Positions 8,787-17,863 of a stretch of DNA of 64,000 nucleotides are shown here, piece after piece (position 1 is the first letter of the stretch; each line of letters opens with the position of its first letter). The stretch lies in contig JADKGB010000002.1 in assembly GCA_016717225.1 (NCBI GenBank), forward strand, positions 372,001-436,000, in the 5' to 3' direction. Below the pieces are notes generated by a model. The model did not search any database, was not told the origin of the DNA, and saw only the letters and a program-made list of their open reading frames with translations. Position numbers and translations under genes: made by a program. Origin of the DNA: Flavobacteriales bacterium (GTDB taxonomy: Bacteria > Bacteroidota > Bacteroidia > Flavobacteriales_F > PHOS-HE28).

Positions 8787-9257
8787 ATGAGAGTATCCTA
8801 TCGACAATCCGGTTTTGCTTGCCTCCTTTTGCTTTTCGCGTGCAACAGCGAAGATGCCACCAGCGGCGAAAGTGAAAAGAAGAGTGCAGCCCAGGTGCCT
8901 AAATTGAGCACAGAGCATGTTGTAAGTCCGCTAGCTCAGCTTATGCGCGACATGACCGTTTTCGCCGATAGCACCAAGCACCACCTTGCACGCGGTGAGG
9001 AGCTCCTACCCTATCCAACATCGTTCAAAGACATGCTCACGGCCGAATGCACGCCGGGCATGGTGGACCATCGCACATTCGACCCTTTCGCGTTCTCCTA
9101 CCTACATCAGTTGGATTCACTCTACAAAGTGGTGCCTTCCAAACGCCAACAAGCCTATGATGAATTGATCCAGTACTGCGCGGCGTGCCATGGCCAAGTA
9201 TGTCCGGGCCCCTTGGTACGGATCAACAAACTGCGCATGCCAGCCCAGGCCCACTAA
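8787..9257 (+). CDS. Small lipoprotein with a C-terminal haem c motif
   Basis: The 156-residue protein begins with a lipoprotein signal (LLLLFAC, lipidated Cys19). Only near the C-terminus is there a CAACH covalent haem c motif (Cys131, Cys134, His135), followed by a third cysteine (Cys139) in QVCPGPL and a basic tail. The central part is helical and polar. It resembles small periplasmic cytochrome-like proteins, but I recognise no named family. Cytochrome c maturation genes are elsewhere in this window. The sixth haem ligand cannot be assigned. Confidence 0.7.
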   Translation: MRVSYRQSGFACLLLLFACNSEDATSGESEKKSAAQVPKLSTEHVVSPLAQLMRDMTVFADSTKHHLARGEELLPYPTSFKDMLTAECTPGMVDHRTFDPFAFSYLHQLDSLYKVVPSKRQQAYDELIQYCAACHGQVCPGPLVRINKLRMPAQAH

Positions 9258-9297
9258 ACCTTTCGTGCTTGGCTGCGTTCCAATTGTCCTCCATCAA

Positions 9298-10605
9298 ATG
9301 CGCATTCAAACCCTGTTTTCAGCCGCCGGTATCCTTGGATGCTCCCTGACAACCGGTGCTCAACCGTTCTATTTCCCGCCCAATACAGGCAGTACATGGG
9401 AAACCACCGATCCGGCCACATTAGGCTGGTGTACCGACCGTATTGACTCCCTCTACGACTTTCTCGCATCCCGGAATACGAAAGCGTTCATTGTGCTGAA
9501 GGACGGTCGTATCGTTTTGGAGCGCTACTTCGGAACCTTCACGCAAGACAGTTTATGGTACTGGGCTAGCGCCGGAAAAACCCTGACCAGCACCCTTGTA
9601 GGCATTGCACAGGAAGAGGGGTTCCTTGACATTGAGAACCCTTCGAGCGCGTACCTGGGAACGGGATGGACCAGCGAGCTACCGGCCGATGAAGCACTGA
9701 TCACTGTGCGCAACCAGCTGACCATGACATCGGGCTTGGATGATGCAGTGCCTGACGATGACTGCACCGATCCCAGTTGTCTTCAATATTTGGCCGATGC
9801 TGGAACGCGGTGGGCGTATCACAATGCCCCATACACGCTGTTGGATGACGTGATCGCGAACAGCACCGGGCAATCCTTCCCATCCTACTTCAACGCGAAG
9901 ATCCGCAACCCCATCGGCATGGATGGGTTCTGGTTTCCCAGCGGGTACAACAATGTATATGGGAGCAAAGCCCGGAGCATGGCCCGATATGGGCTTTTGG
10001 CGTTGAACAACATGGTTTGGGGCAGCGATACTATCCTGCATGACACTGCATATTTCAACGCAGCTACCAGCCCTTCACAAACGATCAACAACAGCTACGG
10101 TTATTTGTGGTGGCTCAATGGGCAATCCAGTTTCATGGTACCTGGTGTTGAATTCGCATTCCCTGGTTCCCTAATGCCAAGCGCACCTGCGGACATGTAC
10201 AGCGGTTTGGGCAAGAATGATCAAGTGGTGAATGTTGTTCCGAGCAGAGGCATGGTAGTGGTGCGCATGGGCAATGTTGCGTACACGAATGCCTTGGTGC
10301 CTATCACCTTCAACAACGAGATCTGGGAGCACATCGATCGGCTCGAATGCAGCACGTCGATCACTGAGAACAGCCCGAAACAGCAACTTTCCGTTCTTCC
10401 GAATCCGTGCACAGATGTTGTTCGGATCACGTTACTCGGTAGTAACGCGGACCTGACGCTGATCATTTCGGACGAGCTTGGCCGAACGGTTCTGACAGGA
10501 GCTTTAGGACAACCGTTGAACATTGCCAATCTCGCACACGGCTTTTACACCGCCCGGTGCTGCGGCGATGGCACAATGTGTTCAGTTCGCTTTATCAAGC
10601 AGTAG
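9298..10605 (+). CDS. Secreted serine hydrolase (beta-lactamase/class C family) with T9SS type A sorting domain
   Basis: The 435-residue protein has a signal peptide ending near GAQ (20-22). The catalytic domain has Ser91-Ala-Gly-Lys94 (SxxK) and Tyr174-His-Asn176 (YxN), the class C beta-lactamase/esterase residues; FIVLKDGRIVLERYF is also typical. The last 75 residues (LSVLPNPCTDVVRI onward) form a T9SS sorting domain, so export to the outer surface is predicted. ATG 9298 was chosen to place the signal peptide at the N-terminus. Substrates could be esters or peptides; true beta-lactamase activity is not implied. Confidence 0.88.
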   Translation: MRIQTLFSAAGILGCSLTTGAQPFYFPPNTGSTWETTDPATLGWCTDRIDSLYDFLASRNTKAFIVLKDGRIVLERYFGTFTQDSLWYWASAGKTLTSTLVGIAQEEGFLDIENPSSAYLGTGWTSELPADEALITVRNQLTMTSGLDDAVPDDDCTDPSCLQYLADAGTRWAYHNAPYTLLDDVIANSTGQSFPSYFNAKIRNPIGMDGFWFPSGYNNVYGSKARSMARYGLLALNNMVWGSDTILHDTAYFNAATSPSQTINNSYGYLWWLNGQSSFMVPGVEFAFPGSLMPSAPADMYSGLGKNDQVVNVVPSRGMVVVRMGNVAYTNALVPITFNNEIWEHIDRLECSTSITENSPKQQLSVLPNPCTDVVRITLLGSNADLTLIISDELGRTVLTGALGQPLNIANLAHGFYTARCCGDGTMCSVRFIKQ

Positions 10606-10617
10606 GCTCGATCTCAA

Positions 10618-10637
10618 AATACCCACTAGTAGGTATT
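10618..10637. repeat. Imperfect 20-base palindrome
   Basis: AATACCCACTAGTAGGTATT is self-complementary except for one symmetric mismatch pair, and lies 13 bases after the serine hydrolase stop. There is no T run, so it is not a standard terminator. It could be a protein-binding site or an RNA 3' hairpin. Confidence 0.35.
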
Positions 10638-10702
10638 GTGGTGGCTTTCCTTGCAAGATAGGTTTGCCTCGTCGCCCAGGATCAACCCAAAGCGACGGAA
10701 CC

Positions 10703-10936
10703 ATGAACCACGAAGACTTCGAACCCCAAGAGCTGACGCACGCTATGGCGCGTCCTTTTGACAACGACCGGTTCGACGGTGACCGGATCGAAACCTATGG
10801 CGAAAGTGCACCTGTGCCTGACGAGTACAAAGCCCGCATCGAACGCCAGCGCAAACATGCGGCCATACGAACCGAGATGATCCAACGTGCACGCAACAGC
10901 AACTATTCGGGCCATCGCCCAGATGGAACATTTTGA
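10703..10936 (+). CDS. Small charged hypothetical protein
   Basis: A 77-residue frame beginning MNHEDFEPQELTHAMARPFD. It is polar with no membrane segment; the middle is acidic and the C-terminal half basic (ARIERQRKHAAIR). I recognise no domain. Codon choice looks like neighbouring genes, and the frame ends shortly before the tRNA-Leu promoter. It may be a real cytoplasmic protein, but its existence rests only on the open frame. Confidence 0.45.
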   Translation: MNHEDFEPQELTHAMARPFDNDRFDGDRIETYGESAPVPDEYKARIERQRKHAAIRTEMIQRARNSNYSGHRPDGTF

Positions 10937-10962
10937 ACAGGCCTCTGAATGCGCAGCACTTC

Positions 10963-10970
10963 TATATTTG
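10963..10970 (+). promoter_or_regulatory. -7 promoter element of tRNA-Leu
   Basis: TATATTTG is an exact match to the Bacteroidota -7 consensus TAnnTTTG and ends 9 bases before the mature tRNA. A TTTTG at 10931-10935 could be the -33 element, though the 27-base spacer is long. Confidence 0.6.
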
Positions 10971-10979
10971 CCGCCCCTT

Positions 10980-11063
10980 GCCCAGGTGGTGAAATTGGTA
11001 GACACGCACGCTTGAGGGGCGTGTGACCGAAAGGTTGTGCTGGTTCGAGTCCAGTCCTGGGCA
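10980..11063 (+). tRNA. tRNA-Leu (anticodon GAG)
   Basis: An 84-base cloverleaf: acceptor GCCCAGG pairs with CCTGGGC; D-arm GTGGTGAAATTGGTAGACAC; anticodon loop TTGAGGG with GAG at positions 34-36; a long variable arm as expected for class II tRNAs; and T-arm CTGG-TTCGAGT-CCAG. The discriminator is A, and CCA is not encoded. Confidence 0.95.
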
Positions 11064-11072
11064 CTAGTTGAT

Positions 11073-11103
11073 AAAGCCCTGCCGCGTTGCGGTGGGGCTT
11101 TTT
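11073..11103 (+). terminator. Terminator after tRNA-Leu
   Basis: AAAGCCCTGCCGC pairs with GCGGTGGGGCTTT (two wobble pairs) around a GTT loop, and the 3' arm runs into a five-T stretch. It starts 10 bases after the tRNA. Confidence 0.88.
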
Positions 11104-11206
11104 GCTTTTCAGACCCAAACCTGCCATCTCGACTGGCAAGCCTGAAAGCCAGATAGCTCACTACCTTACAGACCGATCCAGCATTTCGTATCCGAACATC
11201 TTTTGA

Positions 11207-12283
11207 ATGGCTAAGCCCCTGAATGAGTTACTGGTTATAGAGACCTCATCCATCCTTGCTGGTCCTGCTGTAGGTATGTTCTTCGCAGAACTCGGCGCGC
11301 AGGTGATCAAGTTGGAGAACGCAAAAGCGGGAGGCGATGCAACACGCAAATGGAAGCTACCGAAAGAGGATCCGAATTCTTCGGTAAGTGCCTACTTCAG
11401 CAGCGTGAACCATGGCAAAGAACATCGGCTCGTGGATCTTGCAAGCACAGAAGGGCGGGCGACCCTGGATGAACTTGTCGCAAAAGCGGATGTGCTCATA
11501 ACCAACCATTTGGCCGGGGATGCGGAGAAACTCGGTTTACAACGGGAAAGGCTTCGCGCTTTGAACCCCACCATGATCCATGGACATATACGCGGTTATG
11601 TGGATGACCCTTCGCGCCCAGCGTTCGACGTGGTTTTGCAAGCCGAGACTGGTTACATCAGCATGACAGGTACCGATGCAGAGCATGTGGCCAAGTTGCC
11701 CATCGCGATGATCGACATACTTGCAGCACACCAATTGAAGGAGGGGCTGTTGCTGGCGCTATTGCAACGTGAACGAACAGGCAAGGGTGCGTACGTGGAA
11801 GTCTCGCTGGAGGAAGCAGCGCTTACGGGACTGATCAATCAGGCCAGCAATTGGCTCATGGCGAAACAAGTAGCCCAACCGATCGGCACACTGCACCCCA
11901 ACATCGCACCCTATGGAGAACTGTTCACCTGCGCGGATGGGGATCGCATAGTGCTCGCCGTGGGCAGCAATGCGCAGTTCAAGGCACTATGCTCCGTGCT
12001 GGACCTGTCCGACCTTGCGCACGACCAGCACTTCAGCAGCAACGCAAAGCGTGTTACCAACCGGAACGTATTGGCCCAATTGCTCGCACCTGCGATCGCA
12101 AGCCAGACTCGGGAAGCATTGCTCGATCAGTTCACACTACTGCAGGTTCCTGCCGGTGCGGTGAACACACTGGACCAAGCGCTCTCTTCGACAACTGCTG
12201 CGCGCATGACCTTGGAGGAAATGATCGACGGTGTGCGCACGATCCGGATCAGCGGAAACGCATTCCGGATCGAGTCTTATTGA
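11207..12283 (+). CDS. CaiB/BaiF family CoA-transferase
   Basis: The 358-residue protein has the class III CoA-transferase pattern: LLVIETSSILAGPAVGMFFAELGAQVIKLE at the start (residues 7-36), KADVLITNHLAGDAEKLG, a central AFDVVLQAETGYISMTG, and the LPIAMIDILAAHQ segment whose Asp aligns with the catalytic aspartate in my judgement. These enzymes move CoA between carboxylic acids (carnitine, formate, bile acids); the substrate here is unknown. It is transcribed alone after tRNA-Leu, and its end overlaps the convergent gene by seven bases. Confidence 0.88.
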   Translation: MAKPLNELLVIETSSILAGPAVGMFFAELGAQVIKLENAKAGGDATRKWKLPKEDPNSSVSAYFSSVNHGKEHRLVDLASTEGRATLDELVAKADVLITNHLAGDAEKLGLQRERLRALNPTMIHGHIRGYVDDPSRPAFDVVLQAETGYISMTGTDAEHVAKLPIAMIDILAAHQLKEGLLLALLQRERTGKGAYVEVSLEEAALTGLINQASNWLMAKQVAQPIGTLHPNIAPYGELFTCADGDRIVLAVGSNAQFKALCSVLDLSDLAHDQHFSSNAKRVTNRNVLAQLLAPAIASQTREALLDQFTLLQVPAGAVNTLDQALSSTTAARMTLEEMIDGVRTIRISGNAFRIESY

Positions 12284-12837
12284 GCTTTCCTTCGCACCTG
12301 CTTGAAGCTCCGATCAAGCACCAGCGCGATCCGTTCAGCCTCTTGGCGTGTAAGTCCTTTCCCGAAAACGACTTTCTTTCCCATATGCTCGAAACCAAGG
12401 CGTTCCCCTCCCATTACCCAAAAACTATCGTTCAGCTGCCATTTCCATGACGACTCTTCGATCTCAAGAGTTCCTAAACGCTGAACGTTCTCCACGAAAT
12501 ACTCATTCGCCCGGCCATAGCCGAAAATGCTGTCCTTGATGGTAAATCGGTCCTCCTTCAGTCGGATAAGTTCGAAGCCCTTGAGCCGCCAGAGCACCAC
12601 TCGACCAATACGTATCGCGAACCAGGCCCAGAAGGCCATGAAGGCGAACATGAATGTGCGCATATCACCAGGTGGCGTGCGTGCGAGTTCAATGGCGACA
12701 TAGACACCACAGCTCAGCCACGCGAGAAACCAGCCCAGTAACAGCGCTTCCTTTCCACGCGGCAATCGGGCGCTGATCACCACACTTGATCCTTTTGGTG
12801 AAGACTCTATGCTCACGCGATCACTGACGAACTCCAT
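12277..12837 (-). CDS. Hypothetical two-span membrane protein
   Basis: A 186-residue protein with two adjacent membrane segments (about residues 30-48 and 62-82) followed by a basic, aromatic-rich cytoplasmic domain with several strands (FELIRLKEDRFTIKDS, WKWQLNDSFWVMGG, MGKKVVFGKGLTRQEAERI). The layout, two helices then a PH-like beta domain, resembles YcxB/bPH-type membrane proteins, but no firm family is assigned. ATG 12837 overlaps the bshA stop (TGATG), so it is probably co-translated with bshA. Confidence 0.7.
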   Translation of the reverse strand: MEFVSDRVSIESSPKGSSVVISARLPRGKEALLLGWFLAWLSCGVYVAIELARTPPGDMRTFMFAFMAFWAWFAIRIGRVVLWRLKGFELIRLKEDRFTIKDSIFGYGRANEYFVENVQRLGTLEIEESSWKWQLNDSFWVMGGERLGFEHMGKKVVFGKGLTRQEAERIALVLDRSFKQVRRKAQ

Positions 12838-13970
12838 CACTTTCCGTTCATATCGGCCAGTACCTCTTCGTAAAGGCTCTCGTACAGTGGAAGCACACGA
12901 TCCACATTGAAACGGGCCGCCTCTTGAAGCGCCCCGACCCGGTATCGGGCGAGGGTTCCCTCATCACTGAGGATATCGATCGCATTGCGTGCCATGCCCT
13001 CCACATCACCTACTGCGTTCAACAAACCGCTAACTCCATCGGTGTTCACTTCAGGTGTTCCGCCGGTGTTCGTGCTTACCACCGGTACACCGCAGGCCAT
13101 GGCTTCCAAGGCGGCAAGACCGAAACTTTCGGTTTCACTGGCCAACATGAAGAGGTCACAGTTTGCCACCACCTCTTCCGGGGCTGTCATCTTTCCGAGG
13201 AATGTGATCGTTTCGCAATCGGTTGCGCGGCAAAGGGTCTCGATCTTCGCTCGGTCCGGCCCATCACCGATCAGAAGCAACTTGGCTGGGAGCCTCTCCC
13301 GCACGATCAAGAAAGCCCTGACCAGGTCCTCCACCCGTTTCACAGGCCTGAAGTTGCTCACGTGCACCAGCAATTTCTCGCCATTCGGAGCGAAGCGGTG
13401 ACGAAGGCTTTCGGTCTTTAACCCGGTATATCGATCCAGCCGAATAAAATTGGGGATCACACGAATGTCACGCTTCACCGGAAAGTGCTCATAGGTATCG
13501 CGTTTCAAGCTTTCGCTAACAGCGGTAACACCATTGCTGCGCTCAATTGCGAAGGTGATCACCGGCTCAAAACTGGCATCCCGGCCAACGAGCGTGATAT
13601 CCGTACCGTGAAGCGTGGTGATAAAGGGTATTCTCACCCCATGTGTAGCGAGTATCTGTTGCGCCATCCACGCTGCACTAGCGTGCGGAATAGCATAGTG
13701 AACGTGAAGCAGGTCCAGCTTCTCATGCTTCACCACATCAACCAACCTGCTGCTGAGGACCAGTTCATATGGCTGGTAATCAAAAAGCGGGTAGTCGCTA
13801 ACCCGCACTTCGTGGTAGAAAACGTTGGCCAACGCGTGGGGCAGCCGAACCGGGCGGTCGTAGGTAATGAAGTGTACCACATGGCCCTTCTCTGCCAAGG
13901 CCAGACCAAGTTCTGTGGCGACCACACCACTACCACCAAAGGTGGGATAACAGACAATTCCTATGCGCAT
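12837..13970 (-). CDS. bshA: N-acetyl-alpha-D-glucosaminyl L-malate synthase BshA
   Basis: The 377-residue GT4 glycosyltransferase begins MRIGIVCYPTFGGSGVVATELG, the BshA signature, with LLHVHYAIPHASAAW and TTLHGTDITLVG in the N-terminal domain and FGLAALEAMACGVPVV in the sugar-nucleotide domain. BshA joins UDP-GlcNAc and L-malate in the first step of bacillithiol synthesis. The start at 13970 matches the family; longer upstream open frame is antisense to hutI. bshB1, the second-step enzyme, is about 23 kb away in this window. Confidence 0.93.
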   Translation of the reverse strand: MRIGIVCYPTFGGSGVVATELGLALAEKGHVVHFITYDRPVRLPHALANVFYHEVRVSDYPLFDYQPYELVLSSRLVDVVKHEKLDLLHVHYAIPHASAAWMAQQILATHGVRIPFITTLHGTDITLVGRDASFEPVITFAIERSNGVTAVSESLKRDTYEHFPVKRDIRVIPNFIRLDRYTGLKTESLRHRFAPNGEKLLVHVSNFRPVKRVEDLVRAFLIVRERLPAKLLLIGDGPDRAKIETLCRATDCETITFLGKMTAPEEVVANCDLFMLASETESFGLAALEAMACGVPVVSTNTGGTPEVNTDGVSGLLNAVGDVEGMARNAIDILSDEGTLARYRVGALQEAARFNVDRVLPLYESLYEEVLADMNGK

Positions 13971-14034
13971 TGTGGAAACTCCCGAACGAACGAGAGGGCG
14001 CGAAGTTCGCTTCTTCGCAACTTCGCCCACCACT

Positions 14035-15303
14035 ATGCACCGATTGCTGATCAAGAATGCGAAGGCCCTCGTGGGATCCCACGCAGGCGGAATAGACCGT
14101 TTGGCTGGTGCCACAATGGCGCACCTTCCTTGCATTGAAGACGGATGGTTGCTCGCGGAAGACGGTCGGATCATTGATCTCGGGCCTATGGAAACATGGC
14201 CGGGCATAACGGATTGGAACGGCCTTGAGGTGCTCGATGCCACGGATCGCTACGTTCTGCCCGGTTGGTGCGACCCGCATACGCACAGCATTTTCGCTGC
14301 TCCACGCGAGGAGGAATTCGTGATGAAACTCAAAGGTGCGACCTACCAGGAGATCGCAGCGTTGGGCGGCGGAATTCTCAATAGTGCTCGGAAACTGCGT
14401 GGCATGAGCGAGGACGACCTGTATGAAAGCGCCAAGGCCCGCCTGGAAGCGATGATGCACCAAGGCACCGTGGCTGTGGAGATCAAGAGCGGATATGGCC
14501 TTTCGTTGGAAAGTGAATTGAAGATGTTGCGCGTGGCCAAGCGACTGAAGGAGAGCTTGCCATTGCAAGTGAAGACCACGTTGCTCGCGGCACACGCCCT
14601 GCCGGAAGAGTTCAAAGAAGATCGGGCGGGCTACCTTGATCTGGTCCTGAACGAACTGTTACCGGCTGTTTCCCGTGAAGGTCTTGCCGACTTCATCGAT
14701 GTGTTCTGTGAAACGAACTATTTCACGGTGGCCGAGATGGAGCAGGTCCTCGAAGCCGGTGAGCGAAAAGGAATGAAAGGCAAGGTGCATGTGAACCAGT
14801 TCACCAGTATCGGCGGGATCGCAGCTGCGGTGAAGCATGGGGCGATGAGCGTGGACCATTTGGAAGTGATGGAAGAAAGCGATATCACGGCATTGGCAGG
14901 GTCGAACACAATTCCCACCCTGCTCCCCTCCTGCTCCTTCTTTTTACGGATCCCATACGCACCAGCTCGTGCGCTCATAGATCGCGGTTGCGCTGTAGCG
15001 CTCGCCTCGGATCACAATCCAGGCAGCTCGCCAACCGGCAATATGAATCTCGTGCTCTCGCTGGCCTGCATTCAACTGCGCATGCTTCCGGAAGAAGCCA
15101 TCAACGCCGCAACGATGAATGCTGCTGCGGCCATGGGGCTTTCGGCCGAATTGGGCAGTATTACCAAAGGAAAACGCGCCAGCTTCATCATAACCAAGCC
15201 GATACCTTCGCTCGCCTATTTGCCCTACGCGTTCGGGGCAGACCATATCGACACCGTGATCATAGATGGAAAGCCCGCAAGAGCCGGAGAAGCAACTGCC
15301 TGA
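14035..15303 (+). CDS. hutI: Imidazolonepropionase
   Basis: The 422-residue amidohydrolase has the metal motif DPHTHS (His82, His84) preceded by YVLPGWC, then ATYQEIAALGGGI and EIKSGYGL, typical of HutI, and ALASDHNPGSSPT carrying the metal-binding Asp. It converts 4-imidazolone-5-propanoate to N-formimino-L-glutamate in histidine degradation. ftcD, which handles formiminoglutamate, lies 0.8 kb downstream on the same strand. The ATG at 14035 was chosen because it precedes the first conserved strand. Confidence 0.94.
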   Translation: MHRLLIKNAKALVGSHAGGIDRLAGATMAHLPCIEDGWLLAEDGRIIDLGPMETWPGITDWNGLEVLDATDRYVLPGWCDPHTHSIFAAPREEEFVMKLKGATYQEIAALGGGILNSARKLRGMSEDDLYESAKARLEAMMHQGTVAVEIKSGYGLSLESELKMLRVAKRLKESLPLQVKTTLLAAHALPEEFKEDRAGYLDLVLNELLPAVSREGLADFIDVFCETNYFTVAEMEQVLEAGERKGMKGKVHVNQFTSIGGIAAAVKHGAMSVDHLEVMEESDITALAGSNTIPTLLPSCSFFLRIPYAPARALIDRGCAVALASDHNPGSSPTGNMNLVLSLACIQLRMLPEEAINAATMNAAAAMGLSAELGSITKGKRASFIITKPIPSLAYLPYAFGADHIDTVIIDGKPARAGEATA

Positions 15304-16072
15304 AACGGCCTACGTGCGCCCACCTGGGCTGGAAATGGGAAATGGTCTCGCCATTTTCGTTCTGGTGTTCCTAACCTTCATCGGTGCACAGATCGGGGCG
15401 ATGATCGCACGCGTGAAAATGGTGACTCCTGACCTCGCAGGTGTGTCCGTTAGTGAACTGTTGGATAGCGATCGGTTCGCGGAACGTTGGAAGGATCTTT
15501 CCACCAATGGCGATTCGATCGCCTGGATCGAATTGGTATCGGGTTCGGTAGGGATCGTTGTGCTTTTGCTCGTGTGTTGGTGGTGGAAAAAACAGCGCAT
15601 GGTGCAATTCCTCGGTTTGCGCCCTCCAGCATTCCGGCCTTTTCTGGCGTGGTGCGGCCTCTTCGTTGGGGTATTCGCTGCGCTTGAGGTCATCGCCTAT
15701 TTCTTACCAGAGATGGAGAGCGACTTCATGACCAAAGTGCTTTCATCAATAACGCATTACCCGTTCTTCATTCTTGGCTCTTGCCTAGTCCCAGCTCTTT
15801 TTGAGGAATTGCTCTTTCGCGGAATGCTTCTTGGCTCATTGCGCCATCTGCTAGACAAGAACACCGCGGTGGCCATTACCGCAGGTCTTTTCACCTTCAC
15901 ACACATGCAGTACGAATGGTACTTGCTCCTTTTCAATTTGCTGCCATTGGCTGTTTTTCTGGGGTACGCTCGAACAAACACCGGCAGCATTTGGACAGGT
16001 GTATTCCTGCATTTTGTGAACAATGCCGCGAGCGTGCTGCTTCCCTTATGGCTTGCCTCAACATCCAACTGA
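15266..16072 (+). CDS. CPBP family intramembrane metalloprotease
   Basis: The 268-residue protein has about six to seven membrane spans and the Abi/CPBP motifs: EELLFR (Glu180, Glu181, Arg185), FTHMQ (His213) and FLHFVNN (His249, Asn252), matching the glutamate/histidine catalytic or metal-binding set of Rce1-like proteases. The function in bacteria is usually unknown; some act in bacteriocin immunity. Its start overlaps the hutI end by 38 bases, so it is translated from the hut transcript. A metabolic link to histidine degradation is not evident. Confidence 0.88.
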   Translation: MESPQEPEKQLPETAYVRPPGLEMGNGLAIFVLVFLTFIGAQIGAMIARVKMVTPDLAGVSVSELLDSDRFAERWKDLSTNGDSIAWIELVSGSVGIVVLLLVCWWWKKQRMVQFLGLRPPAFRPFLAWCGLFVGVFAALEVIAYFLPEMESDFMTKVLSSITHYPFFILGSCLVPALFEELLFRGMLLGSLRHLLDKNTAVAITAGLFTFTHMQYEWYLLLFNLLPLAVFLGYARTNTGSIWTGVFLHFVNNAASVLLPLWLASTSN

Positions 16073-16082
16073 ACCAATCCCA

Positions 16083-17801
16083 ATGGCCGTTGTAACGGCC
16101 GTCCAGAACATGCCACGCATAATCGAGTGTGTCCCTAACATCAGCGAAGGCCGCGACAAGGTCAAGATCAACGCGATAGCCGCCGTGGCGGAAACTGTTG
16201 AAGGTGTGCGGCTATTGGATGTTGATCCGGGCAAAGCCACCAACCGAACCGTTATCACCTTCGTTGGGGAACCAGAAGCTGTATGTGAAGCCGCATTCCG
16301 ACTGGTGAAAAAGGCCCAAGAACTGATCGATATGCGCAATCACACCGGCGAGCACCCGCGCTTCGGCGCTACTGATGTTTGTCCGTTGGTGCCGATCAGC
16401 GGCATCACCATGGAAGAACTGGTGCCTTATGCGAAGAAGCTCGGTGAACGTATTGGCAAGGAACTCGGCATACCGGTCTATAACTACGAGTACGCCGCAA
16501 GTGAAGAGAAGCGCCGCAACCTCGCGAACAACCGCGCTGGTGAATACGAAGGGTTGAAGAAAAAACTGATCGATCCAGCGTGGAAGCCTGATTTCGGCCC
16601 TGCGGAATTCAACGAAAGTGTGGCTCGAAGCGGTGCCATTGCAGTGGGCGCGCGAAAACTTCTGGTGGCCTATAATGTGAATCTGAACACCACCAGCACG
16701 CGCCGGGCGAATGCGATCGCCTTCGACATTCGCGAGGCTGGTCGCGTTTTGCGCGAAGGGGATCCTGTAACGGGCAAACCCATCCTCGATGAAAAAGGGG
16801 AGCCCAAGAAGATCCCCGGCAAACTAAAATGTGTGAAGGGCATTGGTTGGTTCATTGAGGAATACGGTATTGCGCAATTATCGCTGAACCTTACGGACAT
16901 CGACGTTACACCCATGCATATCGCCTTCGATGAGGCTTGCAAGAGCTCGCTCGAAAGAGGGATCCGTGTAACCGGCAGTGAGCTTGTGGGCTTGGTGCCG
17001 AAAAAGGCATTGCTCGACGCTGCTGACTTTTTCCTTCAGCGTCAGGAACGTAGCTTGGGTATCAGCGAGCGCGAGAAGATCAAATTGGCCATCAAATCGA
17101 TGGGGCTCGATGAACTCGCACCTTTCGACCCGGAGAAGCGCGTGATCGAATTCTTGCTCGCAGACCTGAAGGACGAGCGTTTGGTGCGCATGGACTTGAA
17201 ACGGTTCAGCGAAGAAACGGCCAGCGAAAGTCCGGCGCCCGGCGGTGGCAGTGTAGCCGCTTACGTGGGTGCTATGGGAGCAGCTCTGGGCGCGATGGTC
17301 GCCAACCTGAGCGCACACAAACGCGGGTGGGATGAGCGTTGGGAGGAGTTCAGCAACTGGGCAGTAGAGGCAGAACTTTGCCGCAAAGAATTGATCCGTT
17401 TGGTAGATGAGGACACCAAAGCCTTCGATCGCATAATGTCCGCCATGCAATTGCCCAAGGACAACCCTGAACAGGTCGCAGCGCGCAAGGACGCGATACG
17501 GGAAGCCACCAAAGGCGCGATCATGGCACCTTTGGAAACCATGAAGGTGTGTGTACGCAGCATGGCCGTGATGAAAGCCATGGCAACGAACGGCCTGAAA
17601 GCCAGTGTGAGCGATGCCGGCGTAGGAGCGATGTGCGCGCGCACTGGGGCGTTGGGCGCTTACCTGAACGTGCGCATCAATTGCGCTGGGCTGGATGACG
17701 AGGCCTGGAAAAAGGGGGTTCTGGCCGAGGCTGAGGCGCTGAAGACCCGAGCAGAAAAACTGGAGGCCGAGGTAATGCTGGAGACTTTAGCAAAGGTCTG
17801 A
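16083..17801 (+). CDS. ftcD: Bifunctional glutamate formimidoyltransferase / formimidotetrahydrofolate cyclodeaminase
   Basis: The 572-residue fusion carries the formiminotransferase domain in its first 330 residues (IIECVPNISEGRD, RNHTGEHPRFGATDVCPLVP) and the cyclodeaminase domain from about residue 385 (FSEETASESPAPGGGSVAA). It transfers the formimino group from formiminoglutamate to tetrahydrofolate, then releases ammonia to give methenyl-THF. This matches hutI upstream. A second ATG at 16110 starts MPRIIECVPN, which fits the family start better, so the true protein may be nine residues shorter. Confidence 0.94.
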   Translation: MAVVTAVQNMPRIIECVPNISEGRDKVKINAIAAVAETVEGVRLLDVDPGKATNRTVITFVGEPEAVCEAAFRLVKKAQELIDMRNHTGEHPRFGATDVCPLVPISGITMEELVPYAKKLGERIGKELGIPVYNYEYAASEEKRRNLANNRAGEYEGLKKKLIDPAWKPDFGPAEFNESVARSGAIAVGARKLLVAYNVNLNTTSTRRANAIAFDIREAGRVLREGDPVTGKPILDEKGEPKKIPGKLKCVKGIGWFIEEYGIAQLSLNLTDIDVTPMHIAFDEACKSSLERGIRVTGSELVGLVPKKALLDAADFFLQRQERSLGISEREKIKLAIKSMGLDELAPFDPEKRVIEFLLADLKDERLVRMDLKRFSEETASESPAPGGGSVAAYVGAMGAALGAMVANLSAHKRGWDERWEEFSNWAVEAELCRKELIRLVDEDTKAFDRIMSAMQLPKDNPEQVAARKDAIREATKGAIMAPLETMKVCVRSMAVMKAMATNGLKASVSDAGVGAMCARTGALGAYLNVRINCAGLDDEAWKKGVLAEAEALKTRAEKLEAEVMLETLAKV

Positions 17802-17863
17802 CCGTTCGAAATACAGCAAGAACACAACACCAACGCTTAAAGGCACGTATACCTTTCAGCGCA

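Noticed and set aside
13971..14243. 91-codon N-terminal extension of bshA
   Set aside because: The extension is antisense to hutI, and BshA proteins start at the MRIG sequence encoded at 13970.
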